A stretch of 64,000 nucleotides of DNA from Centropus unirufus (Eukaryota > Chordata > Aves > Cuculiformes > Centropidae), in the NCBI GenBank assembly GCA_013397695.1, contig VYZI01000053.1:1108398-1172397 (forward strand), given 5' to 3'. The position numbers were made by a program, and so were the translations under genes. The first letter of the stretch is position 1; each line of letters opens with the position of its first letter. The notes beneath the pieces are model-generated. The model made no database searches, was not told the DNA's origin, and saw only the letters and a program-made list of their open reading frames with translations. This document shows, piece by piece, positions 26,001-39,240 of the stretch.

Positions 26001-28490
26001 TACAATTTAAACTGATTTGTAATGACTCTAATAAGTCCCAATTCTCTCCTTATAGAGCAGACATTCATTTCCATCTGAAGTGATCAAGGATCGATTTATT
26101 GACTCCACAATGTTGAGTTTACCTCTGTGTATATAAGCACTCTTTCCCAGCCCCTACTACGAAAGGTTCTACCAAAACCATGAGTATTAATTTAAATCTC
26201 TGTAGGACAAGAGCCAGGGAGGGATAATAGGACTCCAGTGCTATGGCAATAAATAACAAGCAATAAAAATATTTCCCTTGAGTGAACATGGTGCAATTTA
26301 AGTGCAGAAGCCAGAGGAAGAATATTAGAATGAATACAGGCTAGTTAATTGAGAATAAACATACCAGGCAAAAAAAAATTCTTCTCGAACTTTGCAGTAT
26401 GCCAATGACAATTTGAAGAGTTAGTGAGAAACCTACTTAGAACAGAACGAATCATTTGAAATTTGCAGAGGATTTAGTGTAGTGCTCAGTCCCATGGGCT
26501 GAAGAGATGTGAAGAGAGATAGCAAGGTTGACTGTGAAAATGAAAAAACAAAAAACAAAACTGGACATTGAAAAGTGCCACGGGAATATTGAAGCAAATT
26601 CTTTTAGCAACTAGTAAAGAACAGAAAGGGGAAAAACAACACAACTGAAATGTATCCTCAAGCCTATTTCTTTGTTCACCTTTTTCACTTGGTTCTGAAG
26701 AAAGAAAAAAAATACCAAAGCAAACAAAAAACCCCATGAATCAAAAATGATTGAGAATAGTCCAAATGAACCACAAAAACATCACAACATATTTTTTAAG
26801 CTTAGATGTTAGAAAAGTGATAAGTATCTTTCCATTCATCAAAGGTGGGGGTGAGGGGGAAGGTGAAGGGTAGCAGTCATTACATGAGGAAGAGAACTTC
26901 TCCATGATAATATCCATGTATTCAGTTGGATTCTTTCTCTCAGAGCAAAGCAGAGATATTAATATTGCTTTTAACTCTTACCTAGAAATTAAGCATCAGC
27001 TTCACTCTGCAAGATTTCCTAAAACACGTGGCTATCCAGAACAAGGACCCATCAAGCTGGATGATCTTATTCATTACACCTCTTAAATTCCACCTTCAGA
27101 AAACTCTGCCCTCTGTGGTGCCACCTCCCTGTTCGCCTCCAGACACCAGTTCCTCTTACTTCTCCTCCTTTCTGTCCCACATAAGGCCAGGTCCCCTTCT
27201 CACGGTGCTTTCTCCTGCACCATCTGTGAATCACAAATCCATTCCCAAAGAGGGATCACTAAACAGGGTGCAACTTTCCACCTCTGTCAATCCTGCTGCT
27301 TTGTTATATTCCAATCTTGTTTTCCCAGTCTTCCAAAAGAACAGCTGGGAAAAGAAAAGATGTTGCTAGGGAGGGTGCTTCCAGTAAATCTCCTCTTTGA
27401 AACAAATGACTTAAAGGCAAAAATTTATTCCTATTCCAACTTTGAAACCTTCAGATTACAAAGGGTCTCAGTGGTTACTATTTTGGCCATTCTGTATCAC
27501 ATTATATTAATTCCAATGACTCGTGCACGTGTGAGGAGCTCATTCGTTCAGCAGAACTATCAGCACGAAACATGCTGAAGGCTCAGAGATGTGCAATCAC
27601 TGCAGACAATGACCAAAGGAAAGCAGCTACTGCAACACTGCTGTGAAGTTCCAGTGTCCACTCCTCAAAGGGAATGTTAAAAACCCAGGGCAGATCGGCA
27701 GAAGTTACTGAGGCTGGGACAGTGAGAGGCTGAAGAGCTGCAGTCTGCTTTGGCTATAAAAGAGAAGGTTAAATCTAATGAAAATTTAATCGTGGACAAA
27801 AGTGCTGATAGACAATTCTTCCACTGAGCAGAAAAGCAGCAGAGGGAGGTCTGTTAGCCAGAATCTAAGCCAAAACAATCAGAAAAAGAAAACAAAACAC
27901 ATTTCTTAAATTAGTGGAAAAAAAAAAAGAACTTATCAGGACGATTTCTTTCGCTTGGTATGTGGTGATTCTAATTAAATGTTTACAAGTCCCCAGGAGA
28001 GCATTTTCTAAAAGATATGCAATATCTGAAAGAACTCATAAGCTTAATTTGAAAGTAAAAATGTGATATTCTGTGTTATGCAGTGAATCAGTTTATTCTG
28101 CTCCTAAATCTTGGACTATTTGAATGTAATGAACATTTCGTGTAGTCTTGAAAAAACCGTTGCAAAGGTAACAAATCAACAAGATAAACCTGAGCAGAAA
28201 ACCTTCTCAGCCGTGCTGCATCATTGTCAGGATGTGACTGCATGAGCATGGGGAAGTGCGTACAAGGTATCACGGACGTTTCCACCTCATCTGCATGAGG
28301 AGTTGATATGGGCTGACCATAAAAGTCTAAAGAGGAAAGGATTTGCACTGGATAACCCAAAACTGAGAGGAAAACAAATGGATGTATCAGTTGCCTTTGT
28401 ATCACAGTCTGTATGACTCGAAAAGACCATGACTCCAGAAAGGATCTATCCCAGAGAAAGCTAAGCTGTATAGAATGACTGTCTTAACCC
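17019..28490 (-). other. GRID1: Large GRID1 intron, repeat-poor stretch
   Basis: No exon, RNA gene or recognisable transposon was seen in over 11 kb. Local features are a stretch at 20940-21470 with the look of a conserved non-coding element (non-repetitive, mixed motifs), a perfect hairpin at 25587-25610, a G-rich strip at 26845-26872, and a pyrimidine-rich strip at 27080-27330. Short AT microsatellites, such as the one near 25940, are also present. Confidence 0.6.
25587..25610. repeat. Perfect inverted repeat (hairpin)
   Basis: CAACTATTTT is followed by the 4-base loop GCTC and then AAAATAGTTG, an exact reverse complement. Its arm shares the CTATTT core of the hairpin at 7184-7210, but the flanks do not match, so the two need not be related. 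Confidence 0.75.
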
Positions 28491-28605
28491 CTTTATTACT
28501 GTTTTTTTATTACTTTTTTATTTGTTATTTTATTTATTTATTTTTATTACTTTATTACTATTTATTTTATTACTTTTATTATTTTTTATTACTTTATTAC
28601 TGTTT
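28491..28605. repeat. TTATTAC-type low-complexity tract bounded by 14-bp direct repeats
   Basis: About 115 bp made almost only of T and A, with C appearing mainly in TTAC. Words such as TTTATTAC and TTATTTAT recur irregularly. The identical 14-mer CTTTATTACTGTTT sits at both ends (28491-28504 and 28592-28605), as expected if a short unit expanded by slippage. It opens a spurious, extremely Tyr/Leu/Phe-rich frame that should not be taken as a gene. Confidence 0.85.
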
Positions 28606-31600
28606 CTCACTCTGTGTGAGGGATGTGAGTGTCCTCCCCCTTAACCAAACCAGCAGCAGCTTGGCTTAGGCTCCAGAAGGTAAAGGCCAGCCCACAGCCA
28701 GGCCAAGCCCAACGAAACTTTGAAATCCGAACTAAATCATACAGAGAACTGGGGGTGCACATCTGAGCTATAAACACTTATAATCCTTGCCCTTGGAATC
28801 TCTTATCCATAAGCAACCAACCAAGCCTGAGACCCAGCCACATCCAGGCTCCTCTCAGAAGTTTGGAAAGCCAAGGGGTCCATTCTGAACTCCTTAAGGG
28901 ATTCCCTTACCCCCCTGCCTCTCCAGTCCCTGTGCAAAACGCTTCACATTGATTATAACTCAAATCTCCCACCATATATTTCCTCCATGTAGTAAGTAAT
29001 AACGTGATCTTTGCTTGTACTTTACATACAAGTTTTATCTAATAACAATCCAAAATCTCCCTTTTCTAATATTAAAATAATATATATTTGAAACAAACCA
29101 GTAGAAAAACTCAGATACTCTGAATTTTTTCTTGATGAAAAAGCATTTAAAAAAATCTCTCTCTTGGTATTCGGACAATATCCTACAAAAAATGTAATAC
29201 ATGGTACATAAAACTAATTTACATAATCATAAAAATTTGCATTTTTCACACATTATGGCAAAAATAATTTGCAGAATAACTGTTAAAAAGCTTTACCTCA
29301 TTTCTAATTTTATAATTCACTACTGCAAATGAATTTTTGTGATGTTTATCTAATACTGCCTTTGATGTTTCGTATCTTATTTTCTTTTTTTCCTTTTTTT
29401 TCATCCAACCTATCCCCAATTCCCATTGCAATAAATAGTCACTTTGATTTATAATTCCTTTCAGCCAACTGAACAGGATGATGTATGATGAAAAAAATAA
29501 TTTAAAAAAAAAACTAAATAAAGGTTCATATTTTTTTAGATTTTTTTTGTAAGACAAGGATTTGAACTTCCTTTTCTATTTATAATTGCGTTTACAATTT
29601 TATTGGAACATTGTCAGATGAAAGATGACAACAAGCTGAAAATCTAGCTTTTAAAGATATAAGCAGCCGTTTGCTGCAGGTTTTTACATAAATAACTGGA
29701 CTTGAGAGTTAAAAAGCCAAGTTATATTATAGAGAATTATAAGCAAAAGTTGAATACCATTCTCCCTTTAGATAGATGTTACTTTTTTCTTCTTACACAC
29801 TTTCTAAAGGTCTATGTACACACTTGGATGTCTGATGTCTCAGACCTAGTGCTTTTTTCTTTGCAGTCTGCACTTGAACTAATTTGAATGTCTATTGTTA
29901 GTTCCCTAATTAATAGATTTCATATAATCTGATTGCTATTACAAACAGAATGGTCAAGCTCCCCTTCCTGAGGCTAAGGTCAGAAAAGACAGCTTGGTCT
30001 AAGATTTCCAGGTGGAGAGAGAAATGGGCAAAACCAGTCGATTTGGATAGACGCGGAATGTTTAGTTTATAGAGAGAGAAATGCCAGCTCTCCATACAGG
30101 AGCAGACTATTTTTTCGTGGATTCCTGCTGTCTTTATCCTGAATAATCTGTAGCCAACTGTGTTCACCAGTCTTTGCTCATCAGGCTGACATATCCTTCT
30201 CTGCAGGTGGTCATTCCAGCAAACATCATCCAACTATTTTGGAAAGGCAATAATATGAAAAAAGTACTGCCAAAGAGTTTCTTGGTACTAGCAGATTTTG
30301 ATCATGATAATACTTATTAAATCTGATACACGGGATGAATACACGCATTTTTATTACTCATCTAAGGAACTGGATTATCAAACCTATAAATATTCAAGGT
30401 CTGATATTAACATTTACCAAGAATTTGGGCTATGATGAAAAAGAGAAAATAATTCTTGGTAAAAACTTTGAAAGTGCTTGGCTACTCAAATGAATAGATC
30501 CATGATTTAAAGTGTAAGAACGATGGGTCCGTCATCACATTCAAGCTTTGATTTCCCTGCCTTGTCTACCAACTATACCTCCACAGGGCCCATTTACAAG
30601 CTGGATATGGTTGTATATCAACATATTTTGTTTGACAATGCATTTTATAAAACATTGCAGCTGTATCTGTTCTCTTCCTGGGTTAGGACACAGCTCCGTG
30701 CTGTACTTGGAGATGTTTTAACATTGAGTGAGAGAAGTATTTTACTTTACAGAAATCTCCTTATTTCAGATCTATTCTGGAACACCAGCAAGTGTTACCT
30801 TAAGCTACTGTAAAGTATTGTATGGGCTGCTCTGAAGACATAACGGTATCCCAGTCAGGCTCTTACAGATGCACAAGTTGCCCTCTGCATTTCCTTTCAG
30901 GCAATATTTGATGCTGTTTCACTGCCTGGTTCATCTTAGAAGAGCCCCAGAATCTGATCCAGATTTCCAACCCTGCTATACTAAACGACGATCAAAATAG
31001 CACCATCATCTAAATTTTAAAAAACAGACACTGGCTAGATTTCATTTACTAAGTTAAAATCAAACAATATCAAAATCTTTAATATCCGTGGGTGGGAGAA
31101 ATTAAAACCATTTGCACTCTGTGACAAAATCTATTCCCATTACATTGTTTACTGCCAACACAAAGGAATTTACTACCTATAGTGAGTGACTTATTAAAAA
31201 TTTTACCAGTGATTCTTTCTAAAAATCAATTCTTGCTGATTGTTTAAAGAAAAAAACAACAAAACCAACACTAATTAAAAAACTATACTGGCAAAATAAA
31301 GCTAGCCTAGTAGGCACTGGGAAGAATCAATCACTATGATCATCTGCTGCCATAAACTCTATGGGAAGATTACAGATATGATGCTCCAAGGGAGGGGAAA
31401 ATTCTCTTAAAATATAATTTGAACTTCACTTCTGAAATATCATGACCGTCATGATCCATCACCCACAATCGCTGCCTGGACTTGCAATAAATCCAAGCTC
31501 TGATTCAATGGTTACAATCAATCACGTGAGAGCAAATGGTGGGAACCCAACTGCCATGTCCAGTACATGCATTTGACATTATGCATGATACAGTGTGTTA

Positions 31601-34600
31601 GAACTGGCAAACAAGAAGATAAGGGTTAATTAATGTACAGGACTAATAATACCTTACATAACAACTAAAGCAAACAACCCAGAAAACCACCTATTCAGCC
31701 GAAGGAAACATACATTGCCTAAGATGCAGGGGAGTGTGATTATTTACACATTGGAAATCAAAAGCTTCCTCAAAACAGAAGTTATATTTCATGTTATCAG
31801 AGGAATTAAATAACCTTGGAAGAAGTTTAAGCTGTGAAGGAGTTATTCAGGTAGAAAAATGAACAATTACCAGAACCTAATTGGGGGCTGTTCTGCAAGA
31901 GACTCAGAAAGCAAGGGTTCTGGGGATGGAATTTATGTGACAACCAAGACACATGCCCATTTTTCAACTTGTAAGAAAGATTCACCCTAGGCTACTCAGA
32001 CTTAAAAACAAGAATTCAGTTAAAAATCTGCCCACATCAGGTCTATAGTACAGTTCTGGTCTAAGAAAAAGCCTGTCCCAAATGAAAAATCTCACTACAG
32101 ATGACCAAAATACCCAGAAGTATTTGTGCCATGCCACACTGGATAATTTGCTCTGCTGTTCCAGATGATATTGTTTAAACAGTATTTATATATCTGCAAC
32201 CATATCCTTCTACCTTCTAACATTCTCTGTTGCTGTAAGAAATCATCAACATTTTTCTTCTTCTGGTATAGCTATCAATGAAAAGTTGCTTTAGTCAAAT
32301 ATCTTATGCAAAAACTTTACCGGGGTGAAAGATTTTCTACTTTTGCACTTGCAAAAAAAAATAGATCTAAACAGAGTAATTTGCATGTATCTTCTTCACA
32401 GTTGGCCCGTGTAGTTCATGCAATCCACTGGATATCTTGCACTTCCATGCAGTAAACTGTGAGAAACAAATCATGAAGCACCATTTCAGTGTATGTAACC
32501 CAGCCTTCATTCACCATATAGACTGAAACCTTAATGCAGAAATTGCTCTCATTTCCTGTGAGGAATTAAAATGGCTTTTCTCCAGTAAACGGTAGATGTC
32601 TATTAAAAAAAGTCATGGTGAGAAACAGAAGACGAACATTTAAATTCACTGTCAAGAATTTTCATTTTGATTATAGCAATTTCCAGTTTAAAGGAAATTA
32701 ATATCTAGGAAAGCATTTAAAATTAATCCTTCCCCTCTGAAGTAGCACTAAACTTCAGTTAGGAGTGAAATATGATTATTTCATTTCAAATCATGTCATC
32801 TAGAATAAAAAAGATTCAATTGTGTATTTATTTGGCAGTAGCTCACTAGGCAGAGTGAAGTGTCAAAGTCTTTAACAGAGTTCTAAAATTCCAATTTCAG
32901 CTTTGCTGCTTTACTTCATGAACTATAGGTCAGTGATAATTATGGTGCCAGCCTAGTTGTCCGAAATTTTCTTTATTCAAATTCCAAGTATAAACATCAG
33001 TGAGGAGCTCTACTATATTTTAAGGCAGAAAGGAATTGCAAACCCTCTGTACGCATAAAGGTCATTTTACCTCTTCCTTTTCTTATGCAAAGTGAGACAT
33101 TTCAGCACAGACAAAATACACACTTAAACATAATGAGAAGGCTAAATGCCATTTCAAGTCTGTCTCCAGTTACTGCACACAATAAGCATTAATATTAATA
33201 GGAGTTTGGGGAATCCAACAAAACAACTTGAGCCTGAGCCTCACATCATCTTGGGAAGGGCTGTCCTGGAAGAATTGTGATTGTCAGTTTTACTGGAAAA
33301 AAAAGTGTAAGAAGACTTGTCATCCAAAGTGTTACACGCTCATAACATTACTTTAAACAAATTGGCATCTTCTAATACCACATTTTATTTCAGACAAGAC
33401 TTAACACTTGTGACCTGTCCTACTGCTAATCTGACCTCCAGTATCTTTCCCATGTGGTGCTTCCTTCAAACCCTCTACTCTGAGTGAACCACAGCAGAGT
33501 TCCACCCTCCTTCCCAGATACTTTAAGAGCTATGCACTGAGTCAGTAAAAAAGTTTCTGCTCCTTTGCTCATGATATTTTTACTACACGCTGTTTCATTT
33601 CCATCCTGCCAGCACTGTGCTACAGGTCTCTTATTTTGGACACCGAGTATGTACCTTTCTGAGCTTCCTAACAGTCACCGTACCTTTTCCACTTCACATT
33701 AAAGGCTATTTATCTCCCTGCTCGATTGCTCAGACTGTGTCACCCTTATGCAAAAGCTTCCAGCAGCACAGCTAGTAGTCTATTAGTTCAAGGTCAGAGC
33801 AATGTCCTCCTCATGCTCTTACAGTTTACATGTTACCCTGAGCATGTGTCACCCAAAGCATCAGTTTTATCTACCAGCTTGCAAGTTCCTGACATCTACC
33901 CACCTACACTTTTTGCTGCACTCTCAAGAATTTCACCTTGTTTCATCCTATCAGGCTACACTGCTTTTCTACCACGAGCCTTGCTTACAAAAAAAGCCAG
34001 GATCCACCATGAAATCTATGAGAAATGGAGTTATTAATTACATGGAGGCATGTGCATATGAGACCAGAAAATTATCATGTCCTCATGTATTTCATTTATT
34101 TATATCTATACACGTACACGCCCTCTCCCCTTCCACTTCTATAGTACTTTAAAAAGAAAAAAAAAGGTCTAGTAACAGTTGCTGAACATGTAGGAATTCA
34201 GCAGAAATTTGAGATGAGCCAAAGCTATTGTCACACCTAAAGCATGAGTCAGATTTCAGCCAGGTACCATTTCCCTTTTGTCTAACACTGACTATAAAGA
34301 CACCTGACCTCTCTTTGACCCCAGGAGCAGCCTAGCACTCTCCCTTCAAGCTTTTGCCATTTTTGGCAATTCAAAGCTTGCAATGGTTTTGCACCATGAT
34401 GTTTAGACCTGCCCTCAGCAAGGTGTAAGCTCAGTAATGATGCACTCAGGACTGCATCCAATTGTAACGCTCAATGAAGTTTGTGTGAGGGTGATACAAA
34501 GCTTATTTATCTCATCAAAGCTGCCTTCAGAGCACTGAATGAAGTGATTCAGTGAGGTCCTACCTTTTCAAAGACATCCCCACTCTGAAAAATAACACAG

Positions 34601-37600
34601 CAATATAAAAAAATGTTTAAGATGATGCTGTAAAGTATCAAAAATACATATCTCCGCTAAGAAAAAAAACTGAGACTGCTAACCTCCCCTCATCCAGATG
34701 CCATGATCCTTTCATTGTCTTTCCTATTTCAAGTGGACCGTAAAAAGAAAGGATCAACTGAAAGACCCAACTTGTCTGCTTTTTTTACCTTACTAACTTC
34801 ATCTCAGCATGCAGTTTCAAGCAGATTGTTCCTGTAAACGGTCCTATGTTGGTAAAGTAGTGGAAAGAAATCTCCCTAATAGCAGAATAATCAGCACAGA
34901 TATAACTAACACAAACCTGCTCGGTTTCTTGAGTTGCTCTGTAGGCAGCCAGGGTCCACAATGACCTCAACCCTGCCAAGTAATGAACTCCTTTCTTGCA
35001 GAATCAGATATGAACCTGTAGGCAATCCTAATCCAGGGAGGTTGCTACTGACACACACGGTTCCATATTCCATTCATATAGCTAATTATTTAAGAACAGA
35101 TCTATAGGTTAGTATTCAGAGCTCACTACCGATGTGCCTGTGGTTAAGGGCAATAGCAATCACAATAATTAAAGCTTAAACAGTTTTTAAAAAGGCCCCT
35201 TAACAGCTGCTTTTTTTTTACACTATTTCTCCTTAAAAGCTTTTTTAATATGGAAAAGCCTTGCACAGTGTAGGAACCCTGCATCTAGCAAATGATTTGA
35301 ACAGAAAGCATTTATGCTATCCTTATCACCATGGTATCCAGCACAAATCCTAGTTGATCATTCCTTCCTACTTTGCCTATTTCAAGCACGCTGGTCTAGC
35401 ATTCATGGGAAACTTCTTCTGTTGGTTAAAACATATAATCCTGAAGATCTCAATACTGGCTTGCAGGCACTCAGGTCTAGAGTTTCACCGATTTTAATGA
35501 GACCTATGTATGAAAAAATGTGGACAGAGGCTTGAAAATTCAAGGCTAACATCACCTGTCTGACCACGCCAGCTCCTGCTCCTGGGAGGAAAACAGCCCT
35601 TAAGAAACAACTACTCAATAATTTGAGAAACACCCACTCTAAAATACATGTTCATAATGATAAATATGACCATCCTAAAAGACTCAGTAAACAACAGTCA
35701 CGCAGATGAAGTTATATTAACTCGTCAGTGCAACATGTTGCATGGGCTTTCTAAAGAAATTACTTTTCAACCTACATACTTTCTTCCCCATCGTTTCACC
35801 AGCTCAGGCTCCACGTCCTTCAACCTCTACCACCTTGCAGGTGCAGACTAATGCTCCCTCAGCATATGGCAGCCACACGGATACTAAATCAATCTTCTCT
35901 CTCTCCCTGTCTCTCTAACATCAGGTCAGACCTAATGGAAAAATACCACTTTTGCACCATCGACGGTACCAAATTACTTTTCACTGCCTTGATCTGGGCA
36001 ATTTCAGAAACAGGGAGACAGCTTTATGCAGTCACCTGTCCCAGCACATGCCTACGCACACAACTGCACACACGTGCTCTTGACATGATGCACTCTGCTT
36101 CCCTGTGTGGGACTGCTGTGCTTCCAAAGCATGGCACGCAGAACAGAAGCTCAGAAGTATTCCTTCATCTTTATTATTTTTAGGCCCAGTCATGGGAATC
36201 AGGGAAGGCAGAAATCCAAGAGAAAGGAAAAAAAGCCATACATGCAACTTCTGTCAGATTAATTTCTTTTTACGTTTGTGCAAAGTTAAAAAAAAATAAA
36301 GCATGATTCATTTCCTATTATTCACTGTGAGATTCATTCAATTACTGCTCTAACATCACACTGGTGTGAGGGTAGCTCTCAGATCCAGGTTAAGGTCAGT
36401 CTGACCTCTCTTTCTAAGCCCTGCTTAACACTTGCTTCCAGATCTTTCTCTTCCAAATGCAACAGTAGAAAAGAAACACATAAGTCCATAATGCAGCCTT
36501 GCAGCTAAGGACCCACTCTGTTCTGGGTAAGAGAGGAGCTCTGAATCCTAACGTAGAGGGTAGCTTACATAGTATTTGCTGTCGGAAATAAATGTGATTC
36601 GAGGAGCTTGGCTCCAGATACAAAACGACCTTTCCAGTTTCCTAGCTTGCTTAAATACAACGATTTGTTCTGGTCTATTGTACACAAAGTAATTATGCCT
36701 ATGGGTAAGCACTAGCCTCATGCAATGAGACTTGCAGTGTGAAGAACTAACAGAGGAAACAAGCAAAATATGTTGTGAAAGGGGAAAAAAAAAATAATTT
36801 TATTTTCAACCTTCCTCAGCCCTAGAAGGAACATGCCTTGTGGCAGATCTTCCCAGACTGGGGAGGGGCACTGGGGAGAAGTCGCTTGCAGCAAGTCTTT
36901 TGCACCAAACAGTTTAGGTCAGAGGCTTAGGGGTCAGCTTCTGAACAAACCAAGACAGACAGATGTGTGGGTAGAGAACCATCAAGATTATCTCTCAGAA
37001 GAAATCCAAGGACAGGTACATCAGAGCACCAAAAAATGTACTTGCAGTTTTCTCGGAAGTGCTTGCATCTTCCTGTCCTGGGGCAGCAGATTGTGCTGCA
37101 AAAAAAAGGAAGGTGAAGTCATTCTTCACCTGGGATGAGCCAACATAGAAATCTGTAGATAAACACTGAACCAAGGGGACAAATGCCATTTTACCTTCTG
37201 GACTTCAGTTTCTGAAGCTGTCTCCAGCCCTACCAGCGCAACCTCCCCTCTCTTTAATGATCTTTGCCCTTGCTTTGGGCCCTGCCTCTCCACCTAATCT
37301 AAGTCCCACTTTCATCCCAATCCATCTCTCTCTCTTCCACAGCCCGTTGAGACTCTGAAGCTGAAATAGTGAGCTAAAATAGGTACGATTATCTCAAGGG
37401 GAGATGGACTTGTTTCTCAAGGAAGGAAAATTGTTGTGTTAGCACAATCAATCATAGACTGTATCAAGAGACATGAAGCCCTATCTAGCTCTAAACTTCC
37501 ACAGTGCCAGGCATGTTTAATTTTGTGGGAGTAGTGGGTAGCCCCTTGGTGTTTAATTCACATGGATTAAATTTGTAATCAGCAGGATTTGGATTTTGGA

Positions 37601-39155
37601 CAGTGCAAAATGTAAGAACAATGCTGGCTTCAAACAGGAGGAGGAGACAAGCACACACTATTCTCCAGCTACAAATGACAGACAAGGTTTTGTAAGCTCT
37701 GCCCTGATCTCTTCTCATGCCAGTGTGCCAATCCGCCTTTGAAGTTAACAGACAGCCCCCCACAGACCAAACTTCAAGCCATCAGCGGAACATCTCTGGT
37801 GCTTTGACAAGACCGTCAGTATATGTTATCCGGTATAAAAAGTCTTAAACAGCTGTATTCAAAGTATCTCATCTACAAGGTTACACAAGCCACCCCCTTC
37901 CCTGCGTACAAAATCCAGCATTTTCTCAGTGTGCACATGGACTATAACAAAAGCTGAGAAGTGCTTTTTCATTGTACAGAAGAGGAGTCCCATATCCAGA
38001 CACGGATCTCCAGCTCAGAGGTTGGGCAGCTCATGAATGAGCAGGGGGAAAATGGCATCTGATGACTTCATCTGAAGGGCTGCAGCATGAAGCAGCCAAA
38101 GCTCGCCCCTCTCAGAAGACAAAGCCCCTCAACTCCATTACACAGCATTCTCCTCCAGTTAAAAGGACCAAAAGTTAAAAGGACCAAAGCCTCACTGAGT
38201 TTATCCTCTTCCACTTGCAGGCTGGGATACAAACCAGCAAACACATATTAGGCACTACTGATAGTTCAAGAGAAACCTGAATAACAAACAATTTAACCTA
38301 AAACGATATTCAAGGGCTCTAGCATTCCCCAAGCATTAAACCACAGTTTAGCTCTTAAATTATTAATATTGTACGGGGCATTTGAACAACAATTTTATCT
38401 AATTTAACAGGCAAGATGCAATCTGCTGCTGCTGCCAATTCCCTCTTCTGTAGTCACACTCCTGTATCTTGACACTATTATTATTTTAGCTCTAATCTAT
38501 GATACCACTGAGTGACATCTGTGACTACAGTTGAATACATAAGGGCAGCCCCTCATGATGTTAGCACAGAACTTTTTTCTTTCACATTTTAACCCATTTC
38601 GATGTTTCAACCCACTTAGTCTTGATCTTGATCCTGAGTTTCATGTTGACCACTGTGTCAAACCATGACTGTTGCATTGTGCTACATTGCAGTCCAAGAT
38701 TAGAGGAGACCGAGTTTCAAGTGAATGTTTTAAAAGTCATGGCTTTGATCAGTGCTACTCAAATCTCAGCTAGGAAAAACCAGGACAACAGCATTTAAAG
38801 ATCAACATTTGCCACTTACTCCCTGAATAAACACGCATAAAAAAATCTCTAAAATAAACTGCTACTGTGCTCTTCTCCATGCCTCAGATTTGACCCATAA
38901 GGATCATTTTGCAGGTAAGCACAGAGTTCATTTATTCATCTAAGAATCAAACATATACTTAGTTCCAGATTAATTTCCAGCATGAGTATTTTTACTAAAA
39001 GCAAAACTCACACATGTATAATTAAACCTGGGTCATGTACTTCAAATATCAGTGTTAATCACTGCCACGTAAGGACAAGAAGCTTGCCAATACATAATGG
39101 TACATTTAGTGCTGCAAGGGAAAATTTAAAAAGCACTCATTTATCTGAGTCTGTA
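28606..39155 (-). other. GRID1: Large GRID1 intron, partly unclassified
   Basis: No exon or RNA gene was seen. The first 380 bp (28606-28985) are richer in C and G than the surroundings and directly abut the TTATTAC tract; they may be an unrecognised old repeat. A pyrimidine-rich stretch at 33400-34140 has overlapping open frames in two phases but no recognisable protein. A tandem 16-bp duplication lies at 38157-38188. The remainder is ordinary AT-rich intron. Confidence 0.6.
38157..38188. repeat. Perfect 16-bp tandem duplication
   Basis: AGTTAAAAGGACCAAA occurs twice, head to tail, without mismatch. Perfect identity suggests a recent slippage or replication duplication, and the locus may vary in copy number within the species. 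Confidence 0.9.
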
Positions 39156-39240
39156 TCGTAGAATCATTGAATGGTTTGGGTTGGAAGGGACCTTAAAGAT
39201 CATCCAATTCCAACCCCCCTGCCCATGGGCAGGGACATCT
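39156..39240 (-). mobile_element. Short CR1 3'-end fragment, minus orientation
   Basis: The plus strand reads TCGTAGAATCATTGAATGG, then TTTGGGTTGGAAGGGACC and a CATCCAATTCCAACCCCC-type segment ending near the GCCCATGGGCAGGGACA box. This is the terminal 85 bp or so of CR1, mainly 3' untranslated region and tail. It is severely 5'-truncated, as most CR1 copies are. Confidence 0.92.

Noticed and set aside
26845..26872. G-rich strip as a G-quadruplex
   Set aside because: Only three runs of three or more G are present, so the usual four-run requirement is not met.
28475..28669. ORF encoding a Tyr/Phe/Leu-rich 'membrane' peptide
   Set aside because: It is the translation of the TTATTAC low-complexity tract.
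33400..34140. Pyrimidine-rich stretch with overlapping frames as a gene or LINE
   Set aside because: No ordered match to L2, CR1 or any protein that I can recognise; left as unclassified intron.
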